DNA of 64,000 bases from Neptunitalea chrysea (GTDB lineage: Bacteria; Bacteroidota; Bacteroidia; Flavobacteriales; Flavobacteriaceae), in assembly GCF_027924145.1 (NCBI RefSeq), contig NZ_BRVP01000002.1, forward strand, positions 1-64,000, read 5' to 3'. Numbering within the stretch: the first letter of the stretch is position 1; every line of letters starts with the position of its first letter. Below, piece by piece: positions 28,281-37,688 of the stretch. The notes beneath the pieces were generated by a model. That model saw nothing but the letters and a program-made list of their open reading frames with translations. It was not told where the DNA came from and searched no databases. The translations under genes were made by a program, and so were the position numbers.

Positions 28281-29160
28281 GTTTTTCTTGGTTGTTTTTT
28301 TAGTTTGTACTGTAGTATCATATAGTCAAGAGCTGAGTTGTATTGTTACCGTTAATTCCCAAAAGGTAGGACAAACAAATAAGCAGATATTTGCAACATT
28401 AGAAACGGCTCTTAATGAGTTTATGAATAGTAAAAAATGGACTAACAAAACTTTTAAGCCAAAGGAACGCATCAAATGCAATATGCAGATTATTGTAGAT
28501 TCGTATTCCGATAATAGTTTTTCAGGCTCAATCCAAGTGCAATCTTCAAGACCTGTTTTTAACTCTTCGTATACGACTCCTATTTTAAATATAAATGATA
28601 AGCAGTTTTCTTTTACATATCAGGAATTTGAGCCATTGTATTATAATTCGAACAGATTTGAATCTAATTTAACCTCTGTTTTAGCGTTTTATGCGTATGT
28701 TATTTTAGGTGTTGATGCCGATTCGTTTAAAATGCGTGGAGGTACAATGTATTATAATGAGGCAAAGAAAATTGTTAATATAGCTCAGAGTAGCAATTTT
28801 TTAGGTTGGAAACAAAATGATGGTGATAGAACAAGATATATGTTGATAGACAATCTTACATCTAATTTTTATAGAGAATATAGAACGGTATTATACAACT
28901 ATCATTTAAAAGGGTTAGATAGAATGGAATCTAAGCCAGAGGCTGCAAAAAAGACTATAGCATCAAGTTTACAGTTGTTTAAAAGTATGAATGCCAGACG
29001 TCCTAATTCATATCTTTTGCAAACTTTCTTCGATTCTAAAACAGATGAAATAGTTCAGTTATTTACAGGAGGTCCTGAAATGAATACTACACAACTTACG
29101 AACTCGCTAAATCAACTTATGCCAACATATAAGACTTATTGGCGAAAAATAGAATATTAG
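28273..29160 (+). CDS. DUF4835 / PorD-type type IX secretion protein
   Basis: A cleavable signal peptide (FLVVFLVCTVVSYSQ) is followed by a conserved Bacteroidota domain with CNMQIIVDSY, PILNINDKQFSF and LGVDADSFKMRGGTMYYNEA, recognised as DUF4835, which is annotated as PorD of the type IX secretion/gliding machinery. The protein has 295 residues and should be periplasmic. The molecular role is poorly known. It overlaps coaBC by 8 bp and precedes recN, the common order in Flavobacteriaceae. Confidence 0.75.
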   Translation: MRKFFLVVFLVCTVVSYSQELSCIVTVNSQKVGQTNKQIFATLETALNEFMNSKKWTNKTFKPKERIKCNMQIIVDSYSDNSFSGSIQVQSSRPVFNSSYTTPILNINDKQFSFTYQEFEPLYYNSNRFESNLTSVLAFYAYVILGVDADSFKMRGGTMYYNEAKKIVNIAQSSNFLGWKQNDGDRTRYMLIDNLTSNFYREYRTVLYNYHLKGLDRMESKPEAAKKTIASSLQLFKSMNARRPNSYLLQTFFDSKTDEIVQLFTGGPEMNTTQLTNSLNQLMPTYKTYWRKIEY

Positions 29161-29214
29161 GCGTTTTATTCTCAACAAAATAACAATTATATTTGAACTC
29201 TAAATTGAGTATTA

Positions 29215-30867
29215 TTGTTAACTTCACTTTCTATAAAAAATTATGCCTTAATAGATGAACTTAAAGTTAAGTTCTCTCGTGGCTATACTATTATTACCGG
29301 GGAAACAGGTGCAGGTAAATCTATATTGTTAGGAGGCTTGTCTTTGGTTTTAGGTAAACGCGCAGATCTTACGGTGTTAAAATCCAAGGAAGAGAAATGT
29401 GTAATCGAGGCAGCTTTTCAGATAGCCGATTATAATTTACAATTGTTCTTTGAGGATAATGATGTAGATTATGAAAAAGAAACTATTGTTAGAAGAGAGA
29501 TTTTACCTAGCGGTAAGTCTAGAGCTTTTATTAATGATACCCCTGTGAAGTTATCTGTACTAAATAATTTGGGAGTTAGGTTGATTGATGTACATTCTCA
29601 GCATCAGACACTTGAACTTACAGAGGAAGAGTTTCAGTATTCCATCATAGATGCTGTTTCATCTAATTTTAATACTATTTCAGACTACAAATCTCTTTTG
29701 AGTGTTTATAATAAAACCAAATCTGCATACAAAAAGCTTATAGCGGAACAACAAGAGGCAGCTAAAGAATACGAGTACAACACTTTTTTATTAAAGGAAT
29801 TACAAGAGTTAAAATTAGAAACCTTAAATAAAGAAGAACTTGAGTCTACTTATGATCAGCTTTCTAATGTAGAGGATATTAGAGAGAAACTAGCACATTC
29901 GTTACAGTTAATAAATGTAGAAGAAGTAGGGCTGCAAATTACGGTGACAGAGTTAAAACAAGTGTTTGGTAAACTAGCGCCTTTTGGAAGTGTTTATAAT
30001 GCGTTAAATGAGCGAATTCAATCTATACTTATAGAGGTAGATGATATTAATACCGAACTGATTACTTTAGAGGAGGGGTTAGAATCAGATCCGGTTACTT
30101 TAGAAAAGTTACAGGTAACCTTACATAAATTATTTGCTTTAGAGAAGAAACATGGTGTTTCTGGTATAGCTGAATTATTAGAGGTTAAGGCCAGTTTAGA
30201 GAAGAAAGTTTCGGTAACAGAAAATGCAGAAGAAGCGATTGCAGAAAAACAATTGGAATTAACCAACCTCGAAAATAAATTAGATGCTTTAGCTACTAAA
30301 ATCCATAAAGCTCGCAAGAAAGCAATTCCTGTTTTAGTTAAAGAACTAGAGGCTATTATAAGTGATTTAGGGATGCCTAATGCTAAATTTAAAATTGAAG
30401 TTACGTTACAGGATAGGTATTTATTAAATGGGAAAGATCATCTTACATTTTTATTCTCAGCCAATAAAGGAGGGCATTTTGGGGATTTAAAGAAAGTTGC
30501 ATCAGGAGGTGAATTGTCTAGAATTATGCTAGCCATAAAATCAATTCTGTCAAAATATATGAAGTTGCCAACTATTATGTTTGATGAGATAGATACCGGA
30601 GTTTCTGGAGAAATTGCAATTAAGATGGCAGATATAATGAAATCTATGAGTGAGCATATGCAGGTGTTTTGTATTACACATTTACCCCAAGTAGCAGCTA
30701 AAGGAAATACGCATTTTAAGGTGTATAAAGAGAGTACTTTACTGGGTACTACAAGTAATTTAAAATCACTAACAAAACAAGAGCGAATAACTGAGTTGGC
30801 ACAAATGCTTGGAGGAGAAAAAGTTACAGAATCGGCCTTAACACATGCGAAAGAACTTTTGAGTTAA
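29215..30867 (+). CDS. recN: DNA repair protein RecN
   Basis: RecN is an SMC-like ATPase acting at double-strand breaks. The N-terminal Walker A is TGETGAGKS near residue 33, a long coiled-coil middle (about 150-370) follows, then the ABC signature ASGGELSRIMLA, Walker B TIMFDEIDTGVSG and the His switch CITHLPQVA. The length of 550 residues is normal. The start is TTG: an in-frame stop at 29206-29208 leaves no ATG upstream, and the family N-terminus begins right here (LTSLSIKNYALID). Confidence 0.95.
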   Translation: MLTSLSIKNYALIDELKVKFSRGYTIITGETGAGKSILLGGLSLVLGKRADLTVLKSKEEKCVIEAAFQIADYNLQLFFEDNDVDYEKETIVRREILPSGKSRAFINDTPVKLSVLNNLGVRLIDVHSQHQTLELTEEEFQYSIIDAVSSNFNTISDYKSLLSVYNKTKSAYKKLIAEQQEAAKEYEYNTFLLKELQELKLETLNKEELESTYDQLSNVEDIREKLAHSLQLINVEEVGLQITVTELKQVFGKLAPFGSVYNALNERIQSILIEVDDINTELITLEEGLESDPVTLEKLQVTLHKLFALEKKHGVSGIAELLEVKASLEKKVSVTENAEEAIAEKQLELTNLENKLDALATKIHKARKKAIPVLVKELEAIISDLGMPNAKFKIEVTLQDRYLLNGKDHLTFLFSANKGGHFGDLKKVASGGELSRIMLAIKSILSKYMKLPTIMFDEIDTGVSGEIAIKMADIMKSMSEHMQVFCITHLPQVAAKGNTHFKVYKESTLLGTTSNLKSLTKQERITELAQMLGGEKVTESALTHAKELLS

Positions 30868-30885
30868 AAAATTAAACTATCTTTG
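30859..30885 (+). promoter_or_regulatory. fabI promoter
   Basis: TTG at 30859-30861, inside the end of recN, is followed after 16 nt by TATCTTTG at 30878-30885, a perfect -7 box. The fabI start is 32 nt further on. Confidence 0.5.
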
Positions 30886-30917
30886 TGGGTTAGAAATTAA
30901 GAAATAAACATAGGAAC

Positions 30918-31727
30918 ATGTATAATTTACTAAAAGGAAAAAAAGGAATCATATTTGGTGCGTTAGACGAAAACTCTATCGCGTGGAAAACAGCTGAAAG
31001 AGTACATCAGGAAGGTGGTACATTTGTTTTAACAAATGCCCCTATTGCTATGAGAATGGGACAAATACAAGAACTTGCTGATAAAACAGGTTCAGAAATT
31101 ATTCCTGCTGATGCTACTAGTGCAGAAGATTTAGAGAACTTAATTACTAAATCTATGGAAATCTTAGGAGGTAAGATTGATTTTGTACTACATTCAATAG
31201 GGATGTCTGTTAATGTTAGAAAAGGTCGTCATTATACTGATCAGAACTATGATTTTACAACCAAAGGATGGGATGTTTCTGCTGTTTCTTTTCATAAAGT
31301 AATGCAAACCTTATATAAGCAAGATGCTATGAACGAGTGGGGAAGTATTGTAGCATTAACGTATATGGCTGCACAAAGAACTTTTCCTGATTATAATGAT
31401 ATGGCTGATAACAAAGCATATTTAGAGTCTATTGCTCGTAGCTTTGGTTATTTCTTTGGTAAGGATAAAAATGTACGTGTAAACACAATTTCACAATCTC
31501 CTACACCAACAACAGCAGGACAAGGAGTTAAAGGCTTTGGTGGATTTATTGCTTATGCAGAAAAAATGTCTCCACTAGGTAATGCAACTGCTCAAGACTG
31601 TGCTGATTATACAGTAACTTTATTCTCTGACCTAACTAAAAAAGTTACTATGCAAAACTTATTCCATGATGGAGGTTTCTCTAATACAGGGGTAAGTATG
31701 GAAGTAATTGAAAGATTTGAAGACTAG
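30918..31727 (+). CDS. fabI: Enoyl-[acyl-carrier-protein] reductase FabI
   Basis: It catalyses the last reduction in each fatty-acid elongation cycle with NADH. It is a short-chain dehydrogenase with the FabI-specific catalytic spacing Y-x6-K (YNDMADNK), the N-terminal nucleotide site [16 protein letters not shown], and the VLHSIGMS segment. The substrate loop [10 protein letters not shown] differs from the E. coli loop but is the normal Bacteroidota form. Length is 269 residues. deoD follows after 29 bp. Confidence 0.93.
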   Translation: MYNLLKGKKGIIFGALDENSIAWKTAERVHQEGGTFVLTNAPIAMRMGQIQELADKTGSEIIPADATSAEDLENLITKSMEILGGKIDFVLHSIGMSVNVRKGRHYTDQNYDFTTKGWDVSAVSFHKVMQTLYKQDAMNEWGSIVALTYMAAQRTFPDYNDMADNKAYLESIARSFGYFFGKDKNVRVNTISQSPTPTTAGQGVKGFGGFIAYAEKMSPLGNATAQDCADYTVTLFSDLTKKVTMQNLFHDGGFSNTGVSMEVIERFED

Positions 31728-31756
31728 GTTATAGAATAATTACGGAAAATGAATTT

Positions 31757-32455
31757 ATGAGTTTACATATTGAGGCCAATGTTGGCGATATCGCAGAAAC
31801 TATTTTACTTCCGGGAGATCCATTAAGAGCAAAATGGATTGCAGAACATTTTCTAACAGATATTAAATTGTATAATAATGTTAGGGGTATGTTAGGGTAT
31901 ACTGGTTATTACAATGGAAAAAGAGTTTCTGTTCAGGGTAGTGGTATGGGAATTCCATCAATAGCAATTTATACTCATGAGCTAATTAATGATTACGGAG
32001 TAAAAAAGTTAATACGTGTAGGTAGTGCAGGTTCTTATCAAATAGATGTAGCGCTTAGAGATATTGTTTTAGCCATGTCAGCATCTACTAACAGCGCTAT
32101 TAATGATGCTACTTTTCATGGGGAAACATTTGCACCAACGGCTAGTTTTAACTTATTAAGAAAGGCGGCAGCTTTTGCCGATGATCATAACATAAGTTAT
32201 AAAACTGGTAATATTTTAAGTAGTGATATTTTTTATCAGGAGAATCCTGATTATTATAAGAAGTGGGCTAATCATGGGGTACTTTGCGTAGAAATGGAAA
32301 CAGCAGCTCTTTATACCATTGCAGCTAAGTTTGGTGTAGAGGCTTTATCTGTATTAACTATTTCTGATAGTTTGGTAACTCAAGAGTCTACAAGTTCAAA
32401 AGATAGAGAAACTACTTTTAAAGATATGATAGAGATAGCTTTATCATTGGTCTAG
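31757..32455 (+). CDS. deoD: Purine nucleoside phosphorylase DeoD type
   Basis: It cleaves purine nucleosides with phosphate for salvage. Phosphate-binding motifs [26 protein letters not shown] and RVGSAGS are present, the ribose/base site is VEMETAALY, and the catalytic Asp is in LTISDS. At 232 residues it is the hexameric E. coli-like form. It ends just before a strong terminator. Confidence 0.94.
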   Translation: MSLHIEANVGDIAETILLPGDPLRAKWIAEHFLTDIKLYNNVRGMLGYTGYYNGKRVSVQGSGMGIPSIAIYTHELINDYGVKKLIRVGSAGSYQIDVALRDIVLAMSASTNSAINDATFHGETFAPTASFNLLRKAAAFADDHNISYKTGNILSSDIFYQENPDYYKKWANHGVLCVEMETAALYTIAAKFGVEALSVLTISDSLVTQESTSSKDRETTFKDMIEIALSLV

Positions 32456-32478
32456 TAAAAAATATTTTTCAATAAAGT

Positions 32479-32513
32479 AAAGAGAGATACAAACGTATCT
32501 CTCTTTCTTTTTT
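32479..32513 (+). terminator. Terminator after deoD
   Basis: A perfect 12-bp stem (AAAGAGAGATAC / GTATCTCTCTTT) with an AAAC loop is followed by a T tract. Confidence 0.85.
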
Positions 32514-32585
32514 AAGGAGCTATAGGGGGGAATAACGCTTTATTAATTGGAGTTTTAGTAGTTATTAAATTGCTGAAAATTATTG

Positions 32586-32593
32586 TAATTTTG
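32586..32593 (+). promoter_or_regulatory. -7 box of smpB
   Basis: TAATTTTG is a perfect TAnnTTTG octamer, with 7 nt to the smpB start. A TTG lies only 13 nt upstream of it, shorter than usual. Confidence 0.4.
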
Positions 32594-32600
32594 TATTCTT

Positions 32601-33059
32601 ATGCAGAAAAAAATTAACATACAGAATAAAAGAGCTAGGTTTGAATATGAAATACTTGATAAGTATACGGCGGGGATTGTATTAACCGGTACCGAGATCA
32701 AGTCGATTCGACTAGGAAAGGCTTCTATTGCTGAAAGTTTTTGTGAGTTTAATGAGCGTGGTGAATTGTTTGTAGTGAATATGACAATAGAAGAGTATGC
32801 TTATGGTACACATTACAATCATAAGCCAAAGACAGAACGTAAATTATTACTTCAGAAGCAAGAGCTTCGTAAATTAAATAAAGAGGTTAAAAATGCAGGT
32901 CTAACTATTGTTCCTTTAAGGGTTTTTCTTACTGATAAAGGATTGGCTAAAATGGATGTAGCATTAGCTAAGGGTAAAAAATTATATGATAAGAGAGAAA
33001 CTATTAAAGATAGAGATAACAAAAGAAACCTGGATAGGATTAAAAAAGCATATAAGTAA
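32601..33059 (+). CDS. smpB: SsrA-binding protein SmpB
   Basis: SmpB carries tmRNA to stalled ribosomes. The protein shows [46 protein letters not shown] and the basic C-terminal tail [16 protein letters not shown], all family-typical. Length is 152 residues. No tmRNA gene was recognised near it. It is monocistronic between two terminators. Confidence 0.96.
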   Translation: MQKKINIQNKRARFEYEILDKYTAGIVLTGTEIKSIRLGKASIAESFCEFNERGELFVVNMTIEEYAYGTHYNHKPKTERKLLLQKQELRKLNKEVKNAGLTIVPLRVFLTDKGLAKMDVALAKGKKLYDKRETIKDRDNKRNLDRIKKAYK

Positions 33060-33069
33060 TATAAAAAAA

Positions 33070-33100
33070 GAAAAGCTACTTTACAGTAGCTTTTCACCCC
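33070..33100 (+). terminator. Terminator after smpB
   Basis: An 11-bp perfect stem (GAAAAGCTACT / AGTAGCTTTTC) with a TTAC loop lies just after the smpB stop. The T tract is within the stem, so efficiency may be moderate. Confidence 0.65.
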
Positions 33101-33383
33101 AAACCTTGAAACAATAAAAAACTTATTGCTTAAAAAACTTACGTAGTACACAGAAAAGTACTCGTTTGTAAAATCATTATTATGAGAGGAATATTAAATG
33201 ATTAATACATTGCAAACATATAGATTAAAGTGGTTTTGAATTATACGTATATATACGTATTTTAATAAAATATAAGATAATTTTCATTTTTATTTGCAGT
33301 TATTTTATGTTGTTGTTAATTCTTTAAATAGTATCTTGACCAAACATCTTAATTATTAATTTATTGTACTTATATTTTGGGGA
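33101..33383. other. AT-rich intergenic region before the GT39 gene
   Basis: No gene, RNA or clear promoter is visible here. The only structure is an 18-bp palindrome at 33243-33260, listed separately. Confidence 0.5.
33243..33260. repeat. 18-bp perfect palindrome ATACGTATATATACGTAT
   Basis: The sequence equals its own reverse complement over 18 bp and is also two copies of ATACGTAT separated by AT. It lies 123 bp before the glycosyltransferase start and may be a regulator site, though chance is possible in such AT-rich DNA. Confidence 0.45.
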
Positions 33384-35027
33384 ATGATTTATAGGCAACA
33401 TCGTTATTTTATAATTTTTGCTGCTTTGGCAGCATTTTTTTTATTTTTCAATTTAGGAGGCTGGGGAGTTGCAGAAACGAGTGAAGCTCGTTATGCAGAA
33501 ATTAGCCGAGAAATGGTACTTTCAGGAGATTATTTAAATCCGCAATTACTTGGTATTTACCATTATCATAAACCTCCTGTTACTTACTATATTACAACTT
33601 TCGGATATGCTCTATTTGGAATCAATGAGTTTGGTGCACGATTTTTTTTACAAATAGCGGTTATTTTACAATTAGTGCTAGTTTATAAGCTTGTTATTCA
33701 TTTATATCATAATAAGCGGATGGCATTGTATACGGCAATGTGTTATTTTTCAATCCCAATATTAATTATGGGAGGGAGGAATCTTACTACCGATGTTTTT
33801 CTAACACTATTTATAATTGCAGCTATTTATCATTGGGTTGTTTATATAAAAGAGGGTAAAGGTGTTTGGAATTTGTACCTCTACTATTTCTTAATGGGAC
33901 TAGCTTTTGAGACCAAGGGGCCGGTTGCATTATTATATCTATATAGTTTTACGTTTTTGTATAGAATGGTTTTAAAAGAGAAATTTAAATTAACAATACA
34001 TCAAATTATTGGATTTCTGCTGTTTTTAGTAATCGGATTGTTATGGTATGTATTAATTATTTATCAAAAACCAGAATTGTTACATTATTTTGTACTTAAC
34101 CAGACAGTAGATAGAATGGCTTCAAAATCTTTTCATAGAGAGCAACCTTTTTGGTTTTATATCCCAATTGTTTTAGGGGTTCTTTTTCCCTATATAATAG
34201 GGTTTGTAGCTCGGATAAAAAGAATATTTTTACAGGGTACAAGGTTAGATAAAATGTTTATTTATTATGTAGGTATACTTTTTGTCATTTTTTCGGCATT
34301 TAGTACAAAGCGTATATTCTATATTTTACCTTTATTTTGGGTGATAGCTTTACTACTGGTTAAAGCTTTAGAAGAATGTTCTTTTAGCTTACTAAAAGCT
34401 ATGAAAATTTCTTATTTGGTGTTACTAGGCATTTTTGCCGGAGCTTTTGTTTTCCTGTATTTTCTACCCTTAGAAGGAATTGTGATTACTTTAATTCCGT
34501 TACTAATAGTAGTAGCTTTAACTATCACCACATATTTTGTATATATAAAATATCTTAGAAATAATTACAAACCACAAATAATATATGGTTTAGGCTGTAC
34601 CTTCTTATGTATAGTGGTTCTTAGTGGTACTTTTTTTATGAAAGAGAATCACAATGCTATAAATTCATTTAAGCCAATAGTACGTTTTATAGATAATGAA
34701 AGTACTAACGAGGGGAAAAGAATATTTGCCTTTGACTTTATGATTTCTTCAATTCCATTTTATTCAGATACTGAATATTTTGAGGTTAACTACTTACATG
34801 ATACCGTGGTTAGAGAAACTCAATTTCAGGACAATGATGCATGGAAAGAACATCACATAAATGTGTATCTAAAAGCTGAAGCGGATAGATTTAGAGAGTT
34901 GCTTAGTTCGGGTAAAAATTATGTACTGGTTAAAAAGAAATATGGTATTTATGAACCTTTTAATTTTATAAAAGAGAAATTACCTAAACAAAAAGATTTC
35001 GGTAAATGGATTGTTTATTACAACTAA
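33384..35027 (+). CDS. Glycosyltransferase family 39 membrane protein (ArnT/PMT-like)
   Basis: The protein has about ten or more transmembrane helices and the GT39/ArnT-like early loop motif ETSEARYAEISREM with an acidic residue at the catalytic site, then HYHKPPVTYY. Such enzymes transfer a sugar from a polyprenyl-phosphate carrier to lipid A or another acceptor on the outer face of the inner membrane. The periplasmic C-terminal part runs from about residue 420. Length is 547 residues. Its last 4 bases overlap the convergent pcm gene. The acceptor cannot be told. Confidence 0.85.
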   Translation: MIYRQHRYFIIFAALAAFFLFFNLGGWGVAETSEARYAEISREMVLSGDYLNPQLLGIYHYHKPPVTYYITTFGYALFGINEFGARFFLQIAVILQLVLVYKLVIHLYHNKRMALYTAMCYFSIPILIMGGRNLTTDVFLTLFIIAAIYHWVVYIKEGKGVWNLYLYYFLMGLAFETKGPVALLYLYSFTFLYRMVLKEKFKLTIHQIIGFLLFLVIGLLWYVLIIYQKPELLHYFVLNQTVDRMASKSFHREQPFWFYIPIVLGVLFPYIIGFVARIKRIFLQGTRLDKMFIYYVGILFVIFSAFSTKRIFYILPLFWVIALLLVKALEECSFSLLKAMKISYLVLLGIFAGAFVFLYFLPLEGIVITLIPLLIVVALTITTYFVYIKYLRNNYKPQIIYGLGCTFLCIVVLSGTFFMKENHNAINSFKPIVRFIDNESTNEGKRIFAFDFMISSIPFYSDTEYFEVNYLHDTVVRETQFQDNDAWKEHHINVYLKAEADRFRELLSSGKNYVLVKKKYGIYEPFNFIKEKLPKQKDFGKWIVYYN

Positions 35028-35668
35028 TTTTTATTTTCTAGCATAGGAACAAATCGAAACTCTCCAAAGGTAGTTTTTTCAAATTCTTTAGGTCCTTTTC
35101 TAACTAATAATGTCATGATTTGAGGATCGTTGCCAACAGGAATAACTAAGCGTCCGCCAATTTTAAGTTGTCCCATAAGAGGTTTAGGAATAAAAGGTGC
35201 TCCAGCAGTAACAATAATACTATCAAAAGGGGCTTCTGCTGGTAATCCTTTATAACCATCTCCAAAAATTAATTTCTTAGGCTTTAAACCAATTTTAGGC
35301 AAGAATAAGTTGGTTTTTTTAAATAACTCCAATTGCCTTTCTATAGAATATATTTTGGCGTTTAAAGCTACTAGTAAAGCACATTGATACCCACTTCCTG
35401 TTCCTATTTCCAAAACCTTATCATTGGGTTGTATCTGTAATAATTGGGTCTGAAAAGCAACTGTAAAGGGTTGCGATATAGTTTGCCCGGCTCCAATAGG
35501 AAATGCTTTGTCTTGATAGGCATGATCTTCAAATGTACTATCCATAAACAAATGTCTTGGGATATTCTTTATAGCTTCCAGAACTTTTTTATCGGTAATA
35601 CCTTTTTGTTCAAGAATCTTTATAAGTTGGTTACGTTTACCTTGATGTTTTGGAGTATCTTTAAGCAT
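35024..35668 (-). CDS. pcm: Protein-L-isoaspartate O-methyltransferase
   Basis: The enzyme methylates isoaspartyl residues in damaged proteins to start repair. Family motifs are present: PRHLFMD, AFPIGAGQTISQPF for isoaspartate binding, VLEIGTGSGYQCALL for SAM, and ITVTAGAPFIPKPLMGQLKIGG-like sequence near the end. At 214 residues it is full length with no signal peptide. It is a single gene with a -7 box 20 nt upstream. Confidence 0.94.
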   Translation of the reverse strand: MLKDTPKHQGKRNQLIKILEQKGITDKKVLEAIKNIPRHLFMDSTFEDHAYQDKAFPIGAGQTISQPFTVAFQTQLLQIQPNDKVLEIGTGSGYQCALLVALNAKIYSIERQLELFKKTNLFLPKIGLKPKKLIFGDGYKGLPAEAPFDSIIVTAGAPFIPKPLMGQLKIGGRLVIPVGNDPQIMTLLVRKGPKEFEKTTFGEFRFVPMLENKN

Positions 35669-35688
35669 TGTTTACTGGGTTGTGTTGA

Positions 35689-35696
35689 CAAAAATA
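35689..35696 (-). promoter_or_regulatory. -7 box of pcm
   Basis: The minus strand reads TATTTTTG, a perfect TAnnTTTG box, 20 nt before the pcm ATG. Confidence 0.45.
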
Positions 35697-35769
35697 ATAA
35701 TACTACCTTTATTAAAATTAAAAAGATACTAACAAGGTGCTTTTAGAAGTGTTTACTAGCGCTATTTTC

Positions 35770-35799
35770 TTGCTAAACCTTTAAGAAGCCTTATTTTTG
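35770..35799 (+). promoter_or_regulatory. Promoter of the Gfo/Idh gene, TTG-N19-TATTTTTG
   Basis: TTG at 35770-35772 and TATTTTTG at 35792-35799 are 19 nt apart, a full consensus match. The ATG at 35818 is 18 nt downstream. Confidence 0.6.
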
Positions 35800-35817
35800 T
35801 AAAAAAGAATAAAACTT

Positions 35818-36786
35818 ATGCTTAAAGCTGGAGTATTAGGTGCGGGGCACCTGGGAAAAATACATTTAAGATTACTTAATCAATCAGATAAATACGAATT
35901 AGTGGGGTTTTATGACCCTGATAAAGACAATGCTAAGAAAATTGTAGAGGAGTTTGGGTATACCTATTTTGATACAATAGAAGGTTTAATAGAAGCAGTA
36001 GATGTTGTTGATATTGTTACACCAACACTTTCACATTACGAATGTGCGGTAAAGGCTATTAATAAAAAGAAACATGTTTTTTTAGAAAAACCTATTTCGA
36101 ACACGGTTGAAGAAGCTGAGTCTATCATAAAGCTTGCTACTGAAAATAAAGTAAAAGGGCAAGTAGGACATGTGGAAAGATTTAACCCTGCATTTACTGC
36201 AGTGAATGAAAAAATAAATACACCCATGTTTATCGAAGCACACAGATTGGCTGAGTTTAATCCTAGAGGTACAGATGTACCTGTGGTATTAGATTTAATG
36301 ATACATGATATAGATGCTATTTTAAGTGTTGTTAATTCTAAGGTAAAACATATTAGTGCCAGTGGAGTAGCAGTTATTAGTCATTCACCTGATATAGCTA
36401 ATGCACGTTTGGTTTTTGAAAATGGTTGTGTAGCAAACTTAACAGCTAGTAGAATATCTTTAAAAAACATGCGTAAGTCTCGTTTCTTTCAAAAAGATGC
36501 ATACATAGCAGTAGACTTTTTAGAGAAAAAAGTAGAGGTAGTAAAAATGAAAGATGCTCCTCAGGTACCTGGAGATTTTGATATGATTTTACAGAATGCC
36601 GAGGGCGAAAGAAAGCAGATTTATTTTGAGAACCCTGATATTGATGCTAATAATGCTATTTTAGATGAGCTGGAAACATTTGCGGATGCAATAGAAAATG
36701 ATACAACTCCGGTAGTTACTTTAGAACAGGGTACTGAAGCCTTACGAGTAGCTAAAGGAATTATTGAAGCATTTGATAAGAACTAA
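35818..36786 (+). CDS. Gfo/Idh/MocA-family NAD(P)-dependent oxidoreductase
   Basis: The N-terminal Rossmann fold has GVLGAGHLGKIHL and VDIVTPTLSHYE, followed by the family EKP motif in HVFLEKPIS. The substrate domain includes GQVGHVERFNPAF and LDLMIHDIDAIL with the typical H-x-x-D. The length of 322 residues is normal. Family members oxidise or reduce sugars and related compounds; the substrate is unknown. It begins a plus-strand run with an hbd-like gene, DUF1015 and YggS. Confidence 0.85.
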   Translation: MLKAGVLGAGHLGKIHLRLLNQSDKYELVGFYDPDKDNAKKIVEEFGYTYFDTIEGLIEAVDVVDIVTPTLSHYECAVKAINKKKHVFLEKPISNTVEEAESIIKLATENKVKGQVGHVERFNPAFTAVNEKINTPMFIEAHRLAEFNPRGTDVPVVLDLMIHDIDAILSVVNSKVKHISASGVAVISHSPDIANARLVFENGCVANLTASRISLKNMRKSRFFQKDAYIAVDFLEKKVEVVKMKDAPQVPGDFDMILQNAEGERKQIYFENPDIDANNAILDELETFADAIENDTTPVVTLEQGTEALRVAKGIIEAFDKN

Positions 36787-36799
36787 TATTGAATAGATC

Positions 36800-37687
36800 A
36801 TGAGAAATATAGCAGTTATTGGTGCCGGTACTATGGGGAATGGTATTGCGCATACATTTGCTCAGTACGATTTTAAAGTAAATCTTATAGATATATCGGA
36901 AGCTGCATTAGAAAAAGGATTTTCTACTATTAGTGGTAATCTTGATAGAATGGTAGCAAAGGAAAAGATATCGGCTGAGGATAAAGAAAATACTTTAAAA
37001 AATATTACTACTTATACAGATATACCTGATGGCGTAAAAGGAATGGAGTTGGTTGTAGAGGCGGCAACAGAAAATGTAGATTTAAAACTAGCAATATTCA
37101 AACAACTAGATGATGTATGTGATGAAGCAACCATTTTAGCTACCAATACTTCTTCTATTTCAATTACTAAAATAGCGGCTGTAACTTCTAGACCTGAAAA
37201 GGTTATAGGAATGCATTTTATGAATCCGGTACCAATTATGAAATTGGTAGAGGTTATTAGAGGATACAATACTTCTGATGAAGTAACAGAAATTACAATG
37301 TCACTTTCTAAGACTCTTGGTAAGGTTCCTGTAGAGGTAAATGATTACCCGGGTTTTGTTGCCAATCGTATTTTAATGCCAATGATAAATGAGAGTATTG
37401 AAGCCTTATACAATGGCGTGGCAGGAGTAAGTGAAATTGATACCGTAATGAAATTAGGAATGGCACATCCTATGGGACCTTTACAGCTAGCCGATTTTAT
37501 AGGGTTAGATGTGTGTCTTTCAATTTTAGAGGTAATGTATAACGGATTTAAAAACCCGAAGTATGCTCCGTGTCCATTATTAGTAAATATGGTTACTGCC
37601 GGAAAATTGGGTGTAAAATCAGGAGAAGGCTTCTATGAGTATAGTGAGTCTAAAAAAGCAGAGAAAGTAGCGAAGATGTTTATATAA
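36800..37687 (+). CDS. 3-hydroxybutyryl-CoA / 3-hydroxyacyl-CoA dehydrogenase
   Basis: It interconverts 3-hydroxyacyl-CoA and 3-ketoacyl-CoA with NAD. The NAD site is GAGTMGNGIAHTFA; the catalytic His is in GMHFMNPVP with the partner Glu in VVEAATEN; the C-terminal dimer domain has MGPLQLADFIGLDV and KSGEGFYEY. The 295 residues fit the single-function HbdA/PaaH-type enzyme. It lies 13 bp behind the Gfo/Idh gene. Confidence 0.92.
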   Translation: MRNIAVIGAGTMGNGIAHTFAQYDFKVNLIDISEAALEKGFSTISGNLDRMVAKEKISAEDKENTLKNITTYTDIPDGVKGMELVVEAATENVDLKLAIFKQLDDVCDEATILATNTSSISITKIAAVTSRPEKVIGMHFMNPVPIMKLVEVIRGYNTSDEVTEITMSLSKTLGKVPVEVNDYPGFVANRILMPMINESIEALYNGVAGVSEIDTVMKLGMAHPMGPLQLADFIGLDVCLSILEVMYNGFKNPKYAPCPLLVNMVTAGKLGVKSGEGFYEYSESKKAEKVAKMFI

Positions 37688-37688
37688 T

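Noticed and set aside
31494-31530. Unusual substrate loop in FabI ([10 protein letters not shown]) suggesting a different reductase
   Set aside because: This is the usual loop in Bacteroidota FabI, and the catalytic Tyr and Lys spacing is canonical.
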